A DNA stretch of 64,000 nt from Euptelea pleiosperma (Eukaryota > Streptophyta > Magnoliopsida > Ranunculales > Eupteleaceae). Both the position numbers and the translations under genes were made by a program. The stretch is from contig CM068543.1 of assembly GCA_035048495.1 (NCBI GenBank), positions 23,797,751 to 23,861,750 on the forward strand, given 5' to 3'. Under the pieces are notes generated by a model, which did not search any database, was not told the origin of the DNA, and worked only from the letters and a program-made list of their open reading frames with translations. Of the stretch, positions 12,301-22,310 are shown one piece after another. Each line of letters opens with the position of its first letter. The first letter of the stretch is position 1.

Positions 12301-14348
12301 TTGTAAGAAACCCCAGTAACAAACTTCTCGTACTTATTCATGATCCCCTTCCAAACACTGCAACCGTAAGAAGAGAGGATTGTTCTTCCATCCCAATCGA
12401 GCTCCGTAACTCCGTACTTGCCAGCAAATGCCTTTCTCCATAAGCTATAAACTTCCTCCCCAAACCTCCATAACCATTTGCCCAGTAACGGAGCATTCAT
12501 CTCAGACAAACTCCGAATCCCTAATCCTCCATCTTCCTTAGGTTGGCAAACAGATTTCCAACTCACCAGGTGAAACTTACTCCTCCCTTCCTTATCATGC
12601 CATAGAAAATTTCTCATGATTTTCTCTAGAGCCTTAGCTATGCTTCAAGAAATAGAGAATAACAAAATAATGTAAAGAGGCAAACTAGATAGGCAATGTT
12701 TCAAAAGAACCAATTTCCCTCCTTTGGATAAATACTTGGTTTTCCAAAGGGCTAACTTTCTACCAAACCTCTCCGTGACTGGGTCCTATATAGCTTTAGA
12801 TTTGTAGTTCGCTCACAGCGGAAGACCAAGATACAACATAGGCAGACTCCCTTCCCCATATCCCATAATATCAGCCAGCTCCCCCAAGTTGGTGATCTCC
12901 CCCACCCCAAAGAGCTCTTAGCTATGTTAATCCTTAAACCCGACGCCGCTTCGAAACATACAAGAATGTCTCTAAAAAACCGTAACTGAGAGGGGGAATT
13001 CCCAAGGAAAATCAAGGTGTCATCTGCAAATTGTAGATGAGAAATCGCCTCAATGCCTTTGCCCACCTCAAAGCCTTTGAGAGCCCCAATCTCCGTTGCT
13101 CTAGTAATCATTCTTCCAAGAGCTCCTGCAACCAAGGTGAACAAATATGGCGATAGAGGGTCCCCTTGTCTCAATCCCCTGGAGAATGAAGCCGATGAGA
13201 TGCACTTGCCTATCCATCTTCTCCGTATGTGCCCAAATCCCATCCTCTCCAACATATAATTCACGAATCTCCAGCTCACATGATCGTAAGCCTTCTCCAT
13301 ATCTAATTTGCAAATGAGCCCCGGGATCCCCACCTTTCTCCTAGAATCAATACACTCGTTCGCCAGAAGCACCACATCCAAGATTTGTCTCCCTTTCACA
13401 AAAGCCCCTTGTAGCGGAGAAATAACTGATGCCAACACCTTGCAAATTCTGGAAGCTAGAGTCTTGGCGAGAATCTTATACATGCTACCCACCAAACTAA
13501 TGGGTCTGAACCCAGCAATGTCCTCGGCTCCCTGTTTTTGGGAATGAGAACAATGAAAGTGTTATTAGATGTATAATCTAAATAGCCTTCCTCAAAAACT
13601 CCTGGACCGCCTTCATCAAATCCTCCCTCACCACATCCTAGCATTCCTTAAAGAAAGCTAAAGTGAAACCATCCGGCCCCGGAGCTTTGTCTCCTGCAAC
13701 ATCGGTTCTCTGCCTTCACCAAGAATGGAAAATTGGGAATCATGCAGACAAAAAGGACCTTAATATATATATATATAGTACAAAATGGCGACTGATTTAC
13801 ATTGATAACCTCTTTTTTTCTTCCTTTTGGAAAGTTCGAAGCAAACGTTTATATTTTAGAACATCAGAGTATGTAGAGGAGCAACTGCATCCCCATCTCC
13901 AATTCATGTGAACAATAAATTCAAACGAACTTCCGTGCTAATCACCAATTACACTAAAACTCAGTCTATTGCAGTTCTTATTAAATCCATTACACCAAGA
14001 TTACACAAATCAGTAGTCGCTAACAAATAATTTATAGTATCATTTTGAACATAAAACAACACATCAAACGCCGTGAATAGTGCAAAACAACACATAAAAC
14101 GCACAGATAATTTGTACCAATGAGGCGGCGTGGTTCACTTACTTCAAAGTTAAATTTTTGTATTATAAACAAGAACAAAAACCAAAATATTTAGAAGGAA
14201 AGAAATAGAAGACCTCTTGCTTCCATGGTGGAAGGCTTCGCATTTGGCCAGCCGCCTCTGCGACCGCTTTTTTCTTCCGGCTGCTCATCTCCTCTTCTCG
14301 CTCGATCGGTGTACCGAAGAATACGAAATCTTCATCGTCCGAACCCAT
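369..14348 (-). CDS. TGH: TOUGH (TGH)-like G-patch protein, 5' part of gene (7 exons; 3' end off the window)
   Basis: Coding exons in transcript order are 14348-14214, 8066-7976, 7880-7786, 6066-5963, 1912-1851, 1759-1685 and 520-369. All have GT donors and AG acceptors, and the phases join without a break over 238 codons. The product begins [18 protein letters not shown] and carries the conserved DUF1604-type N-terminus ([20 protein letters not shown], then [19 protein letters not shown]). The G-patch starts near residue 163 ([16 protein letters not shown]), followed by [13 protein letters not shown]. This closely follows plant TOUGH. From family knowledge, TGH is a nuclear RNA-binding protein that helps the DCL1 complex process microRNA precursors and affects vascular and shoot development. 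The last exon ends at a GTGAGT donor, so the C-terminal two thirds, including the usual SR-like tail, lies beyond position 1. The first ATG (14348) matches the family start. Several introns carry LINE fragments, yet all visible splice sites look intact. Confidence 0.93.
1327..1487. repeat. 62-bp direct repeat, two copies
   Basis: Positions 1327-1388 and 1426-1487 are the same 62-bp sequence (starting accagttctaaagagtgaaa) separated by 37 bp, inside the TGH intron between the 1685-1759 and 369-520 exons. I see no coding content. It looks like a recent local duplication. Confidence 0.85.
2504..3206. mobile_element. Possible non-autonomous TIR element in TGH intron 4
   Basis: The ends are inverted relative to each other: left ataacaaggacatggacgtg, right complement atgtaacaaggacacgacac. 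Both ends continue into gtgtctgacac-type repeats. The word ccaagct occurs on both outer flanks, but not at exactly the same distance, so the target duplication is uncertain. No ORF is recognisable inside. Confidence 0.4.
3762..3810 (-). mobile_element. Ultra-short LINE tail insertion with target-site duplication
   Basis: The 17-bp word attgccttcatgtactt (3762-3778) recurs at 3794-3810 with one mismatch. Between the two copies lie only a T run and gataagt. Read on the minus strand this is ACTTATC plus poly(A), the same 3' terminus seen on the larger LINEs in this window. It is therefore probably an LINE insertion truncated to almost nothing. Confidence 0.6.
4795..5900 (+). mobile_element. Decayed LINE 3' fragment (zf-RVT and RNase H regions), antisense in TGH intron 4
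   Basis: Broken plus-strand reading frames show the zinc-binding region that follows reverse transcriptase in plant L1 elements (NHLLFI...[16 protein letters not shown] at about 5020-5110, then LFAVCWGLW at about 5190). A type I RNase H-like part follows ([10 protein letters not shown] at about 5433; [20 protein letters not shown] from about 5508; [10 protein letters not shown] near 5777). The element ends in an A run near 5890-5900, only about 60 bp from the TGH exon 5963-6066. Several frameshifts and stops make it non-coding. The 5' end is truncated near 4795; I found no clear target duplication. Confidence 0.7.
6366..7220 (-). mobile_element. 5'-truncated LINE fragment (zf-RVT region) in TGH intron 3
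   Basis: The minus-strand frames read [20 protein letters not shown], then ILPFAVWW, and end [10 protein letters not shown] near 6490. This is the zinc-binding domain and carboxyl end of plant LINE ORF2. A T-rich tail (tttattttttttatatataa) at 6369-6390 is the 3' end. The frame shifts near 6930; the continuation ([14 protein letters not shown] type) is at 7030-7150. It is inserted in the same orientation as TGH. There is no reverse transcriptase core and no clear target duplication. Confidence 0.7.
8209..8710 (-). mobile_element. LINE RNase H-like fragment in TGH intron 1
   Basis: A minus-strand frame of about 119 codons (8329-8688) contains [20 protein letters not shown], then [11 protein letters not shown] and [14 protein letters not shown]. 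This is the usual pattern of the RVT_3/RNase H-like domain at the C-terminus of plant LINEs and related pseudogenes (the acidic EGD and the NxxAHxLA block). A T run at 8209-8218 may be the 3' tail. The upstream reverse transcriptase is missing. Confidence 0.6.
9010..9208 (+). mobile_element. Very short LINE 3' end, plus strand
   Basis: The stretch encodes [15 protein letters not shown], the conserved carboxyl end of plant LINE ORF2, followed by about 140 bp of untranslated tail (tttgggccttctcagccctt) and an A run at 9200-9208. Everything 5' of this is absent. It lies in TGH intron 1, antisense to the gene. Confidence 0.6.
10464..10636. mobile_element. Possible small MITE in TGH intron 1
   Basis: Short inverted ends are visible: tcatggtttttgaactcaat on the left and the complement of ggccaaggcttaaaaccatg on the right. 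A related sequence (catggtttaaagtcttggtc) occurs at 30091-30110 in the coatomer gene's first intron, suggesting a dispersed family. No target duplication was identified. Confidence 0.35.
11308..13696 (-). mobile_element. 5'-truncated LINE (L1-type) with 15-bp target duplication, TGH intron 1
   Basis: The 15-bp word caacatcggttctct flanks the element at 11293-11307 and 13697-13711. The minus strand begins, truncated, at [10 protein letters not shown], a conserved early reverse-transcriptase motif. It then shows [32 protein letters not shown] and the catalytic [10 protein letters not shown] (about 13010-13045). The thumb/zf-RVT part follows (12135-12617, then 11458-12138, ending FEDFVFRWD). The 3' tail is the T-rich, ggataagt-bearing stretch at 11308-11330. 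Frame breaks near 13500 and 12640-12750 and the missing endonuclease make it inactive. It is in the same orientation as TGH. Confidence 0.9.
13912..14213. other. TGH intron 1, gene-proximal part
   Basis: AT-rich intron sequence between the LINE and the first coding exon. I see no coding or repeat signal of note. Confidence 0.5.
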
Positions 14349-14733
14349 ATTTTTACAGTGAAATTAAGAATATTTTTCGCAATGAAGCTGGAGAAACAGG
14401 GCGGAATTGTTAGTAGTTCAAGTTAATTGAAACCCTAATGAAAGAATATCAGAGAAAGAACACGTAAATCAATCGAAGGGAGAGAAAGAATAGATGAGAT
14501 GAGGATCTCAGACCTACCTTGGTGGACTGTAAATCAATCAAACTTCGCTGTGAGAATGCTCTAGGAGGTCTATTAGAGGGGGAAGGGGAATGCCAATTCG
14601 GGTCAGGGCGGGAGGATGGGAACATAGCGTCCTTCCTGTTTTTGCCTCGCTACGTGGTGAACATCGAGATCGTTAGGGACTCATCCAATTGTCTAAAAAA
14701 ATACAAATAAAGTGCCTCACAATTTTCGGAAAA
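14349..14733. promoter_or_regulatory. Probable TGH 5' leader and promoter-proximal region
   Basis: The sequence directly upstream of the TGH start codon on the minus strand. It contains a possible leader intron: AAG|GTAGGT near 14516 down to a TTTCTCCAG acceptor near 14390. The splice guess rests on consensus only. No TATA box was identified with confidence. Confidence 0.3.
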
Positions 14734-15739
14734 GGTGGCATTATTTGCACCCATCATTTCCATGTCTACACCCACGGCACGCTTAAGTGGGATGTCTTAT
14801 TACCTACACTCACCCAAAAATAAAAAGGGTTGCGTTATTTGCACACACCTTTTTTTGAGTAACACCCATCTCTTATCTACACATACCCAAAGTTGAAAAA
14901 ATAAAAAATAAAATACAAATAAAAAACGAACGAAGCGGAACTCACCACCACCGTCATCTTCTTCTTCACCACCATTACACCGCCACCACCACCATCATCC
15001 CTAGGTGGAACTCACCACCAGGCCTCCTCCACTTCTTCTTCTCTAGGCTACCTCCTCTTCCTCCTCCTCCTCTTCTTCTTCTTCTTCTTCTTCTCCGGGA
15101 GGCTTCCTCCTCTTCTTCTTCTTCTTCTTCTTCTCTCTCTCTCTCTCTCTCTCTCCACCACCGTCATCTTCTTCTTCACCACCACCACCACCATCTCTAG
15201 GTAGAACTCACCACCACGCCTCCTCCACTTCTTCTTCTCCGGGCAGCCTCCTCTTCCTCCTCCTCCTCCTCTTCTTCTTCTTCTTCTTCTTATTCCCCTC
15301 TCCCTCCCTCTTTAGTCTCTCCCTTAAAAAAAAAATTTGTTCGTATCGGTAACACAGGGTGGACATGGCCTTAGCCATTCGGTAGGCAGTTGTTGACATG
15401 GCTTTGATCATGTTAGCAGCTGCTTACCGATATGGCCAAAGCCATGTCCACCCTGTGTTACCGATACGGGCAAATTTTTTTTTTTAAAGAGAGAGAGAGA
15501 GAGGAATAAGAAGAAGAAGAGGAGGAGGAAGAGGAAGAGGAGGATGCCTACCGCCCACCACCAGGTAAGAGAGAGAGAGAGAGAGAGATGTACTTGATGG
15601 CGGTCCTCCTCTTCTTCTTCTTCTCTCTCGGTTTTTTTTTTTTTTTTTTTTTGTAGCTTATTTGCACACACCATTCCACATCATTCCACGCCAAGAGGTA
15701 GGTGTCACTCAAAAAAAGGTGTGTGCAAATAATGCCACC
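14734..15739. mobile_element. About 1-kb foldback / long-inverted-repeat element
   Basis: The outer ends are inverted copies (ggtggcattatttgcac at 14734; complement at 15723-15739). A second inverted pair lies just inside (ttatttgcacacaccttttt near 14836 and its complement near 15708-15727). Further in, (CTT)/(CTC) tracts on the left face (AAG)/(GAG) tracts on the right. At the centre (about 15323-15400 against 15409-15488) is a nearly perfect palindrome including cggtaacacagggtggacat on both arms. The whole element could fold into one long hairpin. The apparent ORFs inside are simple-repeat artefacts. A sister left end lies at 21003. Confidence 0.75.
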
Positions 15740-16044
15740 CAAATAAAAACCTTAAAATGCATAGCAAATAAGAGAAAATGGGATAAACGAAGGCGGCCAA
15801 ACGCATACGTGCATTCTCAGTCTTTCTTCCCTGCCGAGAATGCCTCACGTGTGCTCTCGCTCCCTCTCCGTCGAAAAACAATGTGTTTACACAGCTTTAT
15901 TTCATTCTTTTCCTTCAAATCAATGATGGAGGTAAGTTTTATTCCCAAATATTGAATCTCCATTATATTTTTTGCATGGAATCGATTATTCATCTTTACT
16001 ATACGCATTAGCCTATTACAATCTCAACTAGGTTAGTCAAAGGG
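15740..16044. other. Unassigned intergenic sequence
   Basis: No gene, RNA or element end recognised here; short open frames have no recognisable content. Confidence 0.4.
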
Positions 16045-16450
16045 GGTTATGCTTTGTTTAATGAAGTTGAAATAAGTTAAATGATGTTTATGTTTTGTTC
16101 AAAGTTGTAGGTTCAAATGAGTTGTTAATTTTTTCTTCTCTTTGCTAACATTATAAGTTAGTTAGATTAGTTAGATTTTTTTTTTAAATGAGTTAATTCA
16201 AAGATGAAGGTTATGTTTTAATTTGTTCAATGAGGTTGAAATGAGTTCAATGAGATTTATGTTTTGTTTAAAGTTCTAGGTTCAAATGAGTTCATTCAAA
16301 TTAGTTGTTGATTTTTTTCATCTATTTACTAACATTATAGATTAGTTAGATTAGTTAAGTTTTTTGTTCAAATGAGTTCATTCAAAGATAAGGTTTATGT
16401 TTTATTCAAAGTTATGGGTTCAAATAGGTTTATTCAAATGATTAGGTTCT
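16045..16450. repeat. Degenerate tandem repeat, about 170-bp period
   Basis: Blocks beginning near 16045, 16209 and 16392 share the order: ggttatgttttgtt-like start, gttgaaat, ggttcaaatgagtt, ctaacattata, gattagttagatt. Spacing is about 164 and 183 bp with many small differences. No coding potential is visible. Confidence 0.6.
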
Positions 16451-16959
16451 ATTTGATTCATCATTCAAATTTAAGTTTCGTACTTCGTTATTAAGATTAT
16501 AATTTAGGGATCAACAACTTATAATGATGATATTGAAGCTACAAATGTCCTACTGTAAGTCCAGATCGTACAAAAAGTTGAAGAAATCATAAGAATATTT
16601 ATTATTCTAATTTTTTATATTTGTTTGGTAAGTTTGTTAATTATATACAAAAAAAATATGATTATCTTTTTTTTTAATAGGTATCGATATTATCTAAAAT
16701 TTCAAGCGAACCAGAAAATCAATTATCTGATTCAAATGATTTCACGACTACCTTTACCACGGATGAAGTATGTAATTTATCATTACAAATCAAATGTTCT
16801 ATTTATTTATAAAATAATGAGTAATGTATTTTTAATTGCTTTGCGTGTCTTTTACAGCCATAGTAAACTATTTAAATGGATTCAAGATATTGGTAAAATA
16901 GTTAGAACAGTTGTTGCAGTAAAAAAAATCAAATAATCAGAAGGGTAACACCTAGGGTG

Positions 16960-18790
16960 ACTTTCGATTGTAAGAGGGGTGAAAAAGTAGGGAGTCAAAT
17001 GACTCAAAAAAGGGCAAAAAATAAGTAGCAAAGTTGACGAGAATGAACAAAAGGTGTAGATACTCATTTCCATTGAGAGGTGTTAAGTTGATTGTAGATG
17101 ACCAGTGGATGGTTAAAGTGATTTGTGGTACCCATAATCATCCAATCGCATCTCATTTTGAATGTCATTCGCATATTAGGAGATTCAACCCAAATGAGAA
17201 GCAACTTTTAATTAATATGTCGAATGCAAGTGTTAAGCCAAAAGAAGTATTGAGAGTCGTAAATATGAAAGATGAAAAAAATACATCTACTATGACAACA
17301 ATTTATAATGCCTGATCATTGATGATAAAGATGGAGAATGGTGATAAATCTGATATGCAAATGTTAATGAAGATGTTGGTTGATCATGGATTCGTGGAAT
17401 GGCATATGACTATTCATGGTTCCAACATGGTTAGGGATTTGTTTTGGGCTCACCTAGCATGGATACGTGCAAACCGATGTTTGAAACAAATGAAGAGTGG
17501 AAGAAATTCATAACATCGTGGAATGATTTGGTGTTATCTTCTACTGAGGAACGCCCAGCTACACTTGAGATGAATTTCTTAAAAAAGTATCCAAGTATTA
17601 TATTGTATGCGAATGACACTTGGTTGTAACAATAAAAATGAGAATAATTATAGCACTTTTAAGACTTTATCACACCTTATTGGAGTACAACATACTGACA
17701 TCAGCCGTCATTCGAGAAGAGCTCACATACGATATTTGAAGGAGGCATTTTTTCATAATCTAATGGGTTTCATCTCTATGGTTGCACTTTATCTTATTCT
17801 TGGAGAGAAGAAATGTGGTGAAGCATTTGGTCCAGATGCAAGTGCGTGTGGATGCATCATTCTTTGTACGCACGGACTTCCTTATGGGTGTGAGATTGTA
17901 GGTTACCAGTATGAAGGCAGTCGTATTCCCCTCTCACGTATCCATTCGACATTGAAAGAAACTATCCAATGTGCCTACATTTACAGAAAAACTTGCAGAG
18001 TACGACTACTTTCCTGATGTACTTATATTCATGAAACGATTTGATGAGGTCGGTGATGATGTCAAAATGAGTCTTAAGAGGAAGTGGATAGAGTTGTCGA
18101 AGTCAAAAACCACTTCCTTAGATGGCCCGAAAGTGAAGAAGAACAATAGGGATAGGCCTCAATCGACAGCAAGTAAAAAGAGACCAAAGAAGGAATCATT
18201 GGGAAAAAGAGAATCATCGGGATTTAAGCATGTTCTCTCTATAAATGACAAAATATCACAAATTATGCCACCCCAAATATAAACAAAGGTTGCATAGTAC
18301 CAGGAAAGTTACACCTATAGAGTATTTGAATTGTTTTCGTGCAATATTAGACTATATATTATGGATGTGCAAAATGTACTGGGTGATGGTAACTGTGGGT
18401 ATAGAGCCGTGGCAAGTCTAATGAGAATGAATGAATGCACGACTTGGAAGCAGGTCAGATGTGAACTGATAGAGGAGTTGGCATTCCATCGCAATGATTA
18501 TGCTTGATTATATGGCAATGATTCCCATATTGATGAGCTCATGACAGCATTGGCATTCTTTGAAGATGGCTTGGCACCTACTGATCATTGGATGACTATG
18601 TCGGATACGGGGCATTTGATAGCATGTAGTTACAATGTCATTTTGGTCCATATTTCACTCCCTAGTGCCTGATATTTGCTCCTCTATTCACAACACCATC
18701 AAGGGGTCATAAGATCTTAGCCATTGGATTTGTCAATGAAAATCATTTTGTAAAGTTTGTTTTAGAAAATAGATTTCTGATATCCCCATG
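16960..18790 (+). pseudogene. Decayed Mutator-like transposase gene with OTU protease-like C-terminus
   Basis: Plus-strand fragments in order. First, a FAR1/WRKY-GCM1-type zinc region (DQWMVKVICGTHNHPIASHF at about 17100-17160, then PKEVLRVVNMKD). Second, a joint where the catalytic transposase core is missing (DLFWAH near 17440 runs directly into EEWKKFITSWNDLV). Third, a SWIM-like finger (ACGCIILCTHGLPYGCEI at about 17840-17895) and a basic linker. Fourth, an OTU-like domain with the catalytic-cysteine motif GDGNCGYRAVAS (about 18382-18417) and the histidine motif NENHFVKF near 18738. Frameshifts and in-frame stops (for example TGA at 18504) kill the reading frame. Plant MULE-derived genes with an OTU tail are a known composite type; this copy is an internal-deletion relic. 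Confidence 0.72.
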
Positions 18791-19109
18791 ACTGATATGT
18801 GGAGAATGCATCACCATAAAGTAGTTGAAGGTTGGGACTTACCATACGATGAATGTATGGATCAATTCAAAGCCATCATTGAGTCTAGGGTTATATTACG
18901 GAGGGTCTATTTGATATCTTCGGTGAACGAGGCATGTGTGCCACTATTTTTATCAAAGCATGCAAGCCACCTTTTTTGAAGCATGCGCGCCATCTTTTGA
19001 TGTAAATAAAATCGTAAAGATTATACGATGCAAATAATCGAATGCATCTTTTGATTAAGTAATTAAGCTCAATAGCATTCCTTATTGTCTAAGCTCAATA
19101 ACATTCTTT

Positions 19110-19945
19110 ATTATCTAAACTCAATAGCATCCATCATTCAATGCAACTCCATAGAAGCATTGACATGGGAACTCCTTATAAACCATATGGAGGCAAATAG
19201 ACCCCCGGTCGACAAGTCTAAGAGGACCGGGTGCCCGTTCAGACCAAACGACCGGTCCCAGTGAATCTCGATTTACGAGCGCACCTGCCCCCTCCCCATT
19301 CACTATAAATACCCTCCCCGTATCCTTCTAACTCACCAATTCACTCTGTTATCTCTTGAGTTCTTCACCTCCAAAAGATTTGATCTTTGCAATCTTGCCT
19401 TCGTGCTCGCTTTGAGGCTTGGTGCACTTTGTGTGAGAGCAATTCAGTGATTAGTATAGGCGGCGGTTCTACGCAGTGCCTTTCATAAAGTTTGAGCAAC
19501 GTTGAAGCTACATCTTCCTCGTCAATCTCGATTGAGAGGTAACTTTATTTGTAGGGAGCTTTCTCTTTAGAAATACTCCCCATATTGGTGTAACACATCT
19601 AAATCTGTTACCATGCTAGAGTCAAAAAAGGTTCTTGAATGAGTGGGAGATTGATTGTGGCCGTACTCCGTTATCATCTATTGAGATCGAGACCGGGTCC
19701 TTTACCCTATTCAATATTGTAAGAGTGCTTAAATATTGAATTAAAAAGGTAACAAACTTAGTAGAGCTATTTGGAGAGTGGACGTTGGTGTTAATACACT
19801 GAACCACTATAAATACATGTGTTGTGGATTGCTATCTATTTACTTACTAATTTAGTTGATTAATCTGTTTGAGCATATTAGTAATCAACTTAGGCTAAAA
19901 ATGAATAGACCTATTCACCCCCTCTAGGTCTCTTTGTATCAATAT
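19110..19945 (+). mobile_element. Probable solo or partial Ty1/copia LTR
   Basis: The stretch has an LTR-like promoter (TATA-like ctataaatacc at 19303-19313). It ends in atagacctattcaccccctc and taggtctctt, a terminus typical of plant copia LTRs just before the primer-binding site. No primer-binding site for initiator tRNA-Met and no gag/pol follow. The left boundary is approximate. Confidence 0.4.
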
Positions 19946-20291
19946 CAATGGAACTTCACTTCTACTATTTGTACCCGTTATGTGTGGCATATTCTTTTAG
20001 AAGTCATGGGATGAATCCGGGGAAGTGGCGGAGGAGCCGGATTTGAAGTACTGGCGTCATTCCTTTATAAAATTTTATGTATAACTCAACGCATTGCTAT
20101 CGAAACCTATCAATCATTACCATTAACAAATGTAAAATAAAATAATTAAGATAAAACATCACTTATACATTTTTGAAATGTAAGATTCATGATGTGAAAC
20201 TTTTTTACGATATTTTATCCAGCAATTTACACCCACAGTAAACATGCAGCGAGTAATGGAGATTTTTTGATACATTGAAAGAAAAAAAAAC

Positions 20292-20995
20292 AAAGCCACT
20301 TATGACCCGGTCCACAGTATATGACTGCTATTGACTTATTAAAAATATTTTAAAAATGACAAAAAAAGCTTTTTTCTTTAACTTTATAACAAAAACCCAT
20401 GGGTTTGGTCCAAAACTGTAACCCCAAATTAAATGGTTGTTGTAGACAGTTGACCACGAGACTCCGATAGGCTGGCCGCCCATCACTGGCGTCTAACCTA
20501 CCGGAGTCTCGTGGCCACCCACCCACCATTCGACTAACAATTTTAATTCTAAAATTTATTTTGATATTTTTTTTCAAAAAACTTGAGTTTTAAATTACTC
20601 GTCGAAAGTGGTGGTTGGTCAACCATGAGACTCTAGTAGGTTGTCCGCCCATCACTAATGACCAACATGCATGAGTCTCGTGGTCATCCAACCACTACTC
20701 TAACGAGCAATTTTAATTCTAATATAATGTCGTTCGTTTTTTTAGGGATGTTATGTTTTGAATTGTTCACCGGGCGGTAGTCGAACAACTACGTGGCTCT
20801 GGTAGGTTGGTCGCCGATGATGGACGGCCAACCCATTGGAATCTCATGATTAGTTGTCCACCACAACGGTTTGATTTTGATGTTCTGGTTCTAAGGTTGA
20901 AGAAATTGACATTTTTCATCATTTAAAAAAATTGTTAGTCAATATTGAGTCAATGACGATTGTGGACGGTGTATCGGGTCATTGGGGAAAGCTTT
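20292..20995. mobile_element. Degenerate TIR element with three hairpin units
   Basis: Inverted ends: tatgacccggtccacagtat with gctattgactta on the left, against complement atgacccgatacaccgtcca with cattgactca on the right. Inside are three related imperfect palindromes (20452-20525, about 20612-20700 and about 20770-20860), each opening with a gagactcc/ggtaggttgg-like arm and closing with its complement. The same arm sequence occurs in the element at 62802-63593, so the two are related. Confidence 0.55.
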
Positions 20996-21002
20996 TCCAA
21001 AT

Positions 21003-21345
21003 GGTGGCATTATTTGCACCCATCATTTCCATATCTACATCTTCATCTTATTTACACTCACCACTATAATTGGCATTTTTATGCACACCCACTATGTGAT
21101 TTACACCCACCTGAAATAAAATGTAACCCTCCATCGAAAAACCCTTCTTGTTCGAACAACCCTTCATCCTCCAAATCCTCCACTGAAACCCCTTTGTTCC
21201 ATCCTTCATCCTCCTCCACCTTAATCGAAACCCCTTCTCGTTCCATTGACATTCCTCCATGGAAACCCCTTCTCTTCCCATTGTTTCCTCCACCGAACCA
21301 CCTTTCATTCACTTCATCCAATGAAGCCTACTTCACATAGTCGAT
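21003..21345 (+). repeat. Second left end of the 14.7-kb foldback family
   Basis: Starts ggtggcattatttgcaccca like position 14734 and shares about 36 bp. It then continues with ttacactcacc/gtgatttacacccacc motifs and a proline-codon-like, C-rich stretch. No matching right end was found, so it is partial. Confidence 0.5.
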
Positions 21346-22300
21346 CTTCTTCCACTAAAATTGATATTTATATATCATCTCTCCATCTAATGGGTTGAAT
21401 CGAAGCCCCTTTTCTTTCATCTTTCTTTGCATCTCAAAAACTGTGAATTACAATGAAGATCTTGTGTTTCGCCACCAAATCTAAGGTAAAAAGATAAAGT
21501 GTGTGTGTGTAAGGGGGGGAGGGGGGGTATGTCCAAAACTCATGTTCTAAGTAAGCTGGAATAATAAATAAATCGAGGTTAGGTTCTATTTTCGCTTTCC
21601 AAATAAATTGCAATAAAGTTGCCACGTTTCTACAATACTCGAACAGAAATAGGTCAGAGATAAGACACGGACCAGATTGCTCTCTTTAAGGTGTTTCGTG
21701 GCTCTACAGGAAAAATCCCAAGTGCAATAGTATTCTGACTTTATGCTCTTGGGATACAATAATCCAGTCTTTGATTCACTGTTGGTTTTGTACTTTTGCA
21801 CTAAGTAGGAAATCTGAACCAAAAGAACTTCTTTGACCAAAAAAAAAAACAGTACGACAGAAAAAGAAGTTTAGAAGGAGTATGCTTCTGTTCTAAGTGT
21901 GTTGCGTGAAATAGAGAGAAATCCGTCAGTATATAAAGATGAAAAGAGAAAACCACCAAAGCTACATGGGCATATATGTGCCCATGTCACATAGGAAAAA
22001 ATAGTCATGAATCAGTGCACAATGTTAAAAAAATGGCTTGTAGATAAGGATCCAAAATAATAAACAACTAATATATAATTGAATTAAATAAATAAATTTT
22101 ATGTAAAAAGACAAGTGCGCATGTGTTCCACGCACGGCCACGACGCGACAAGGCATGCAACATGCGAGTGTGTCTGGTAGAAGAGATGTATGGCTATACC
22201 CAATGGACACAAAAATTGGATGCTCAATGGTTTCAAACGTAAGAGTCAACCCAATACTATATATTAGTTATCTTATTCTCTTGTGTTTCTCCGATATGGG
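21346..22300. other. Unassigned intergenic sequence
   Basis: No recognisable gene. It contains a short near-palindrome acatgggca..tgcccatgt at about 21963-21990. Confidence 0.4.
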
Positions 22301-22310
22301 ACTAAACATT

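Noticed and set aside
15208..15742. Overlapping minus-strand ORFs rich in E/K/R or S/L
   Set aside because: They are translations of CTT/GAG simple repeats inside the foldback element, not genes.
17034..18282. Run of open frames that could be annotated as an expressed FAR1-like gene
   Set aside because: The frames are discontinuous, the transposase core is missing and stops interrupt the OTU part; a pseudogene fits better.
20960..21340. 126-codon Pro/Ser-rich plus-strand ORF
   Set aside because: Pyrimidine-rich repeat sequence at the end of a partial foldback element; antisense frames are equally open and nothing is conserved.
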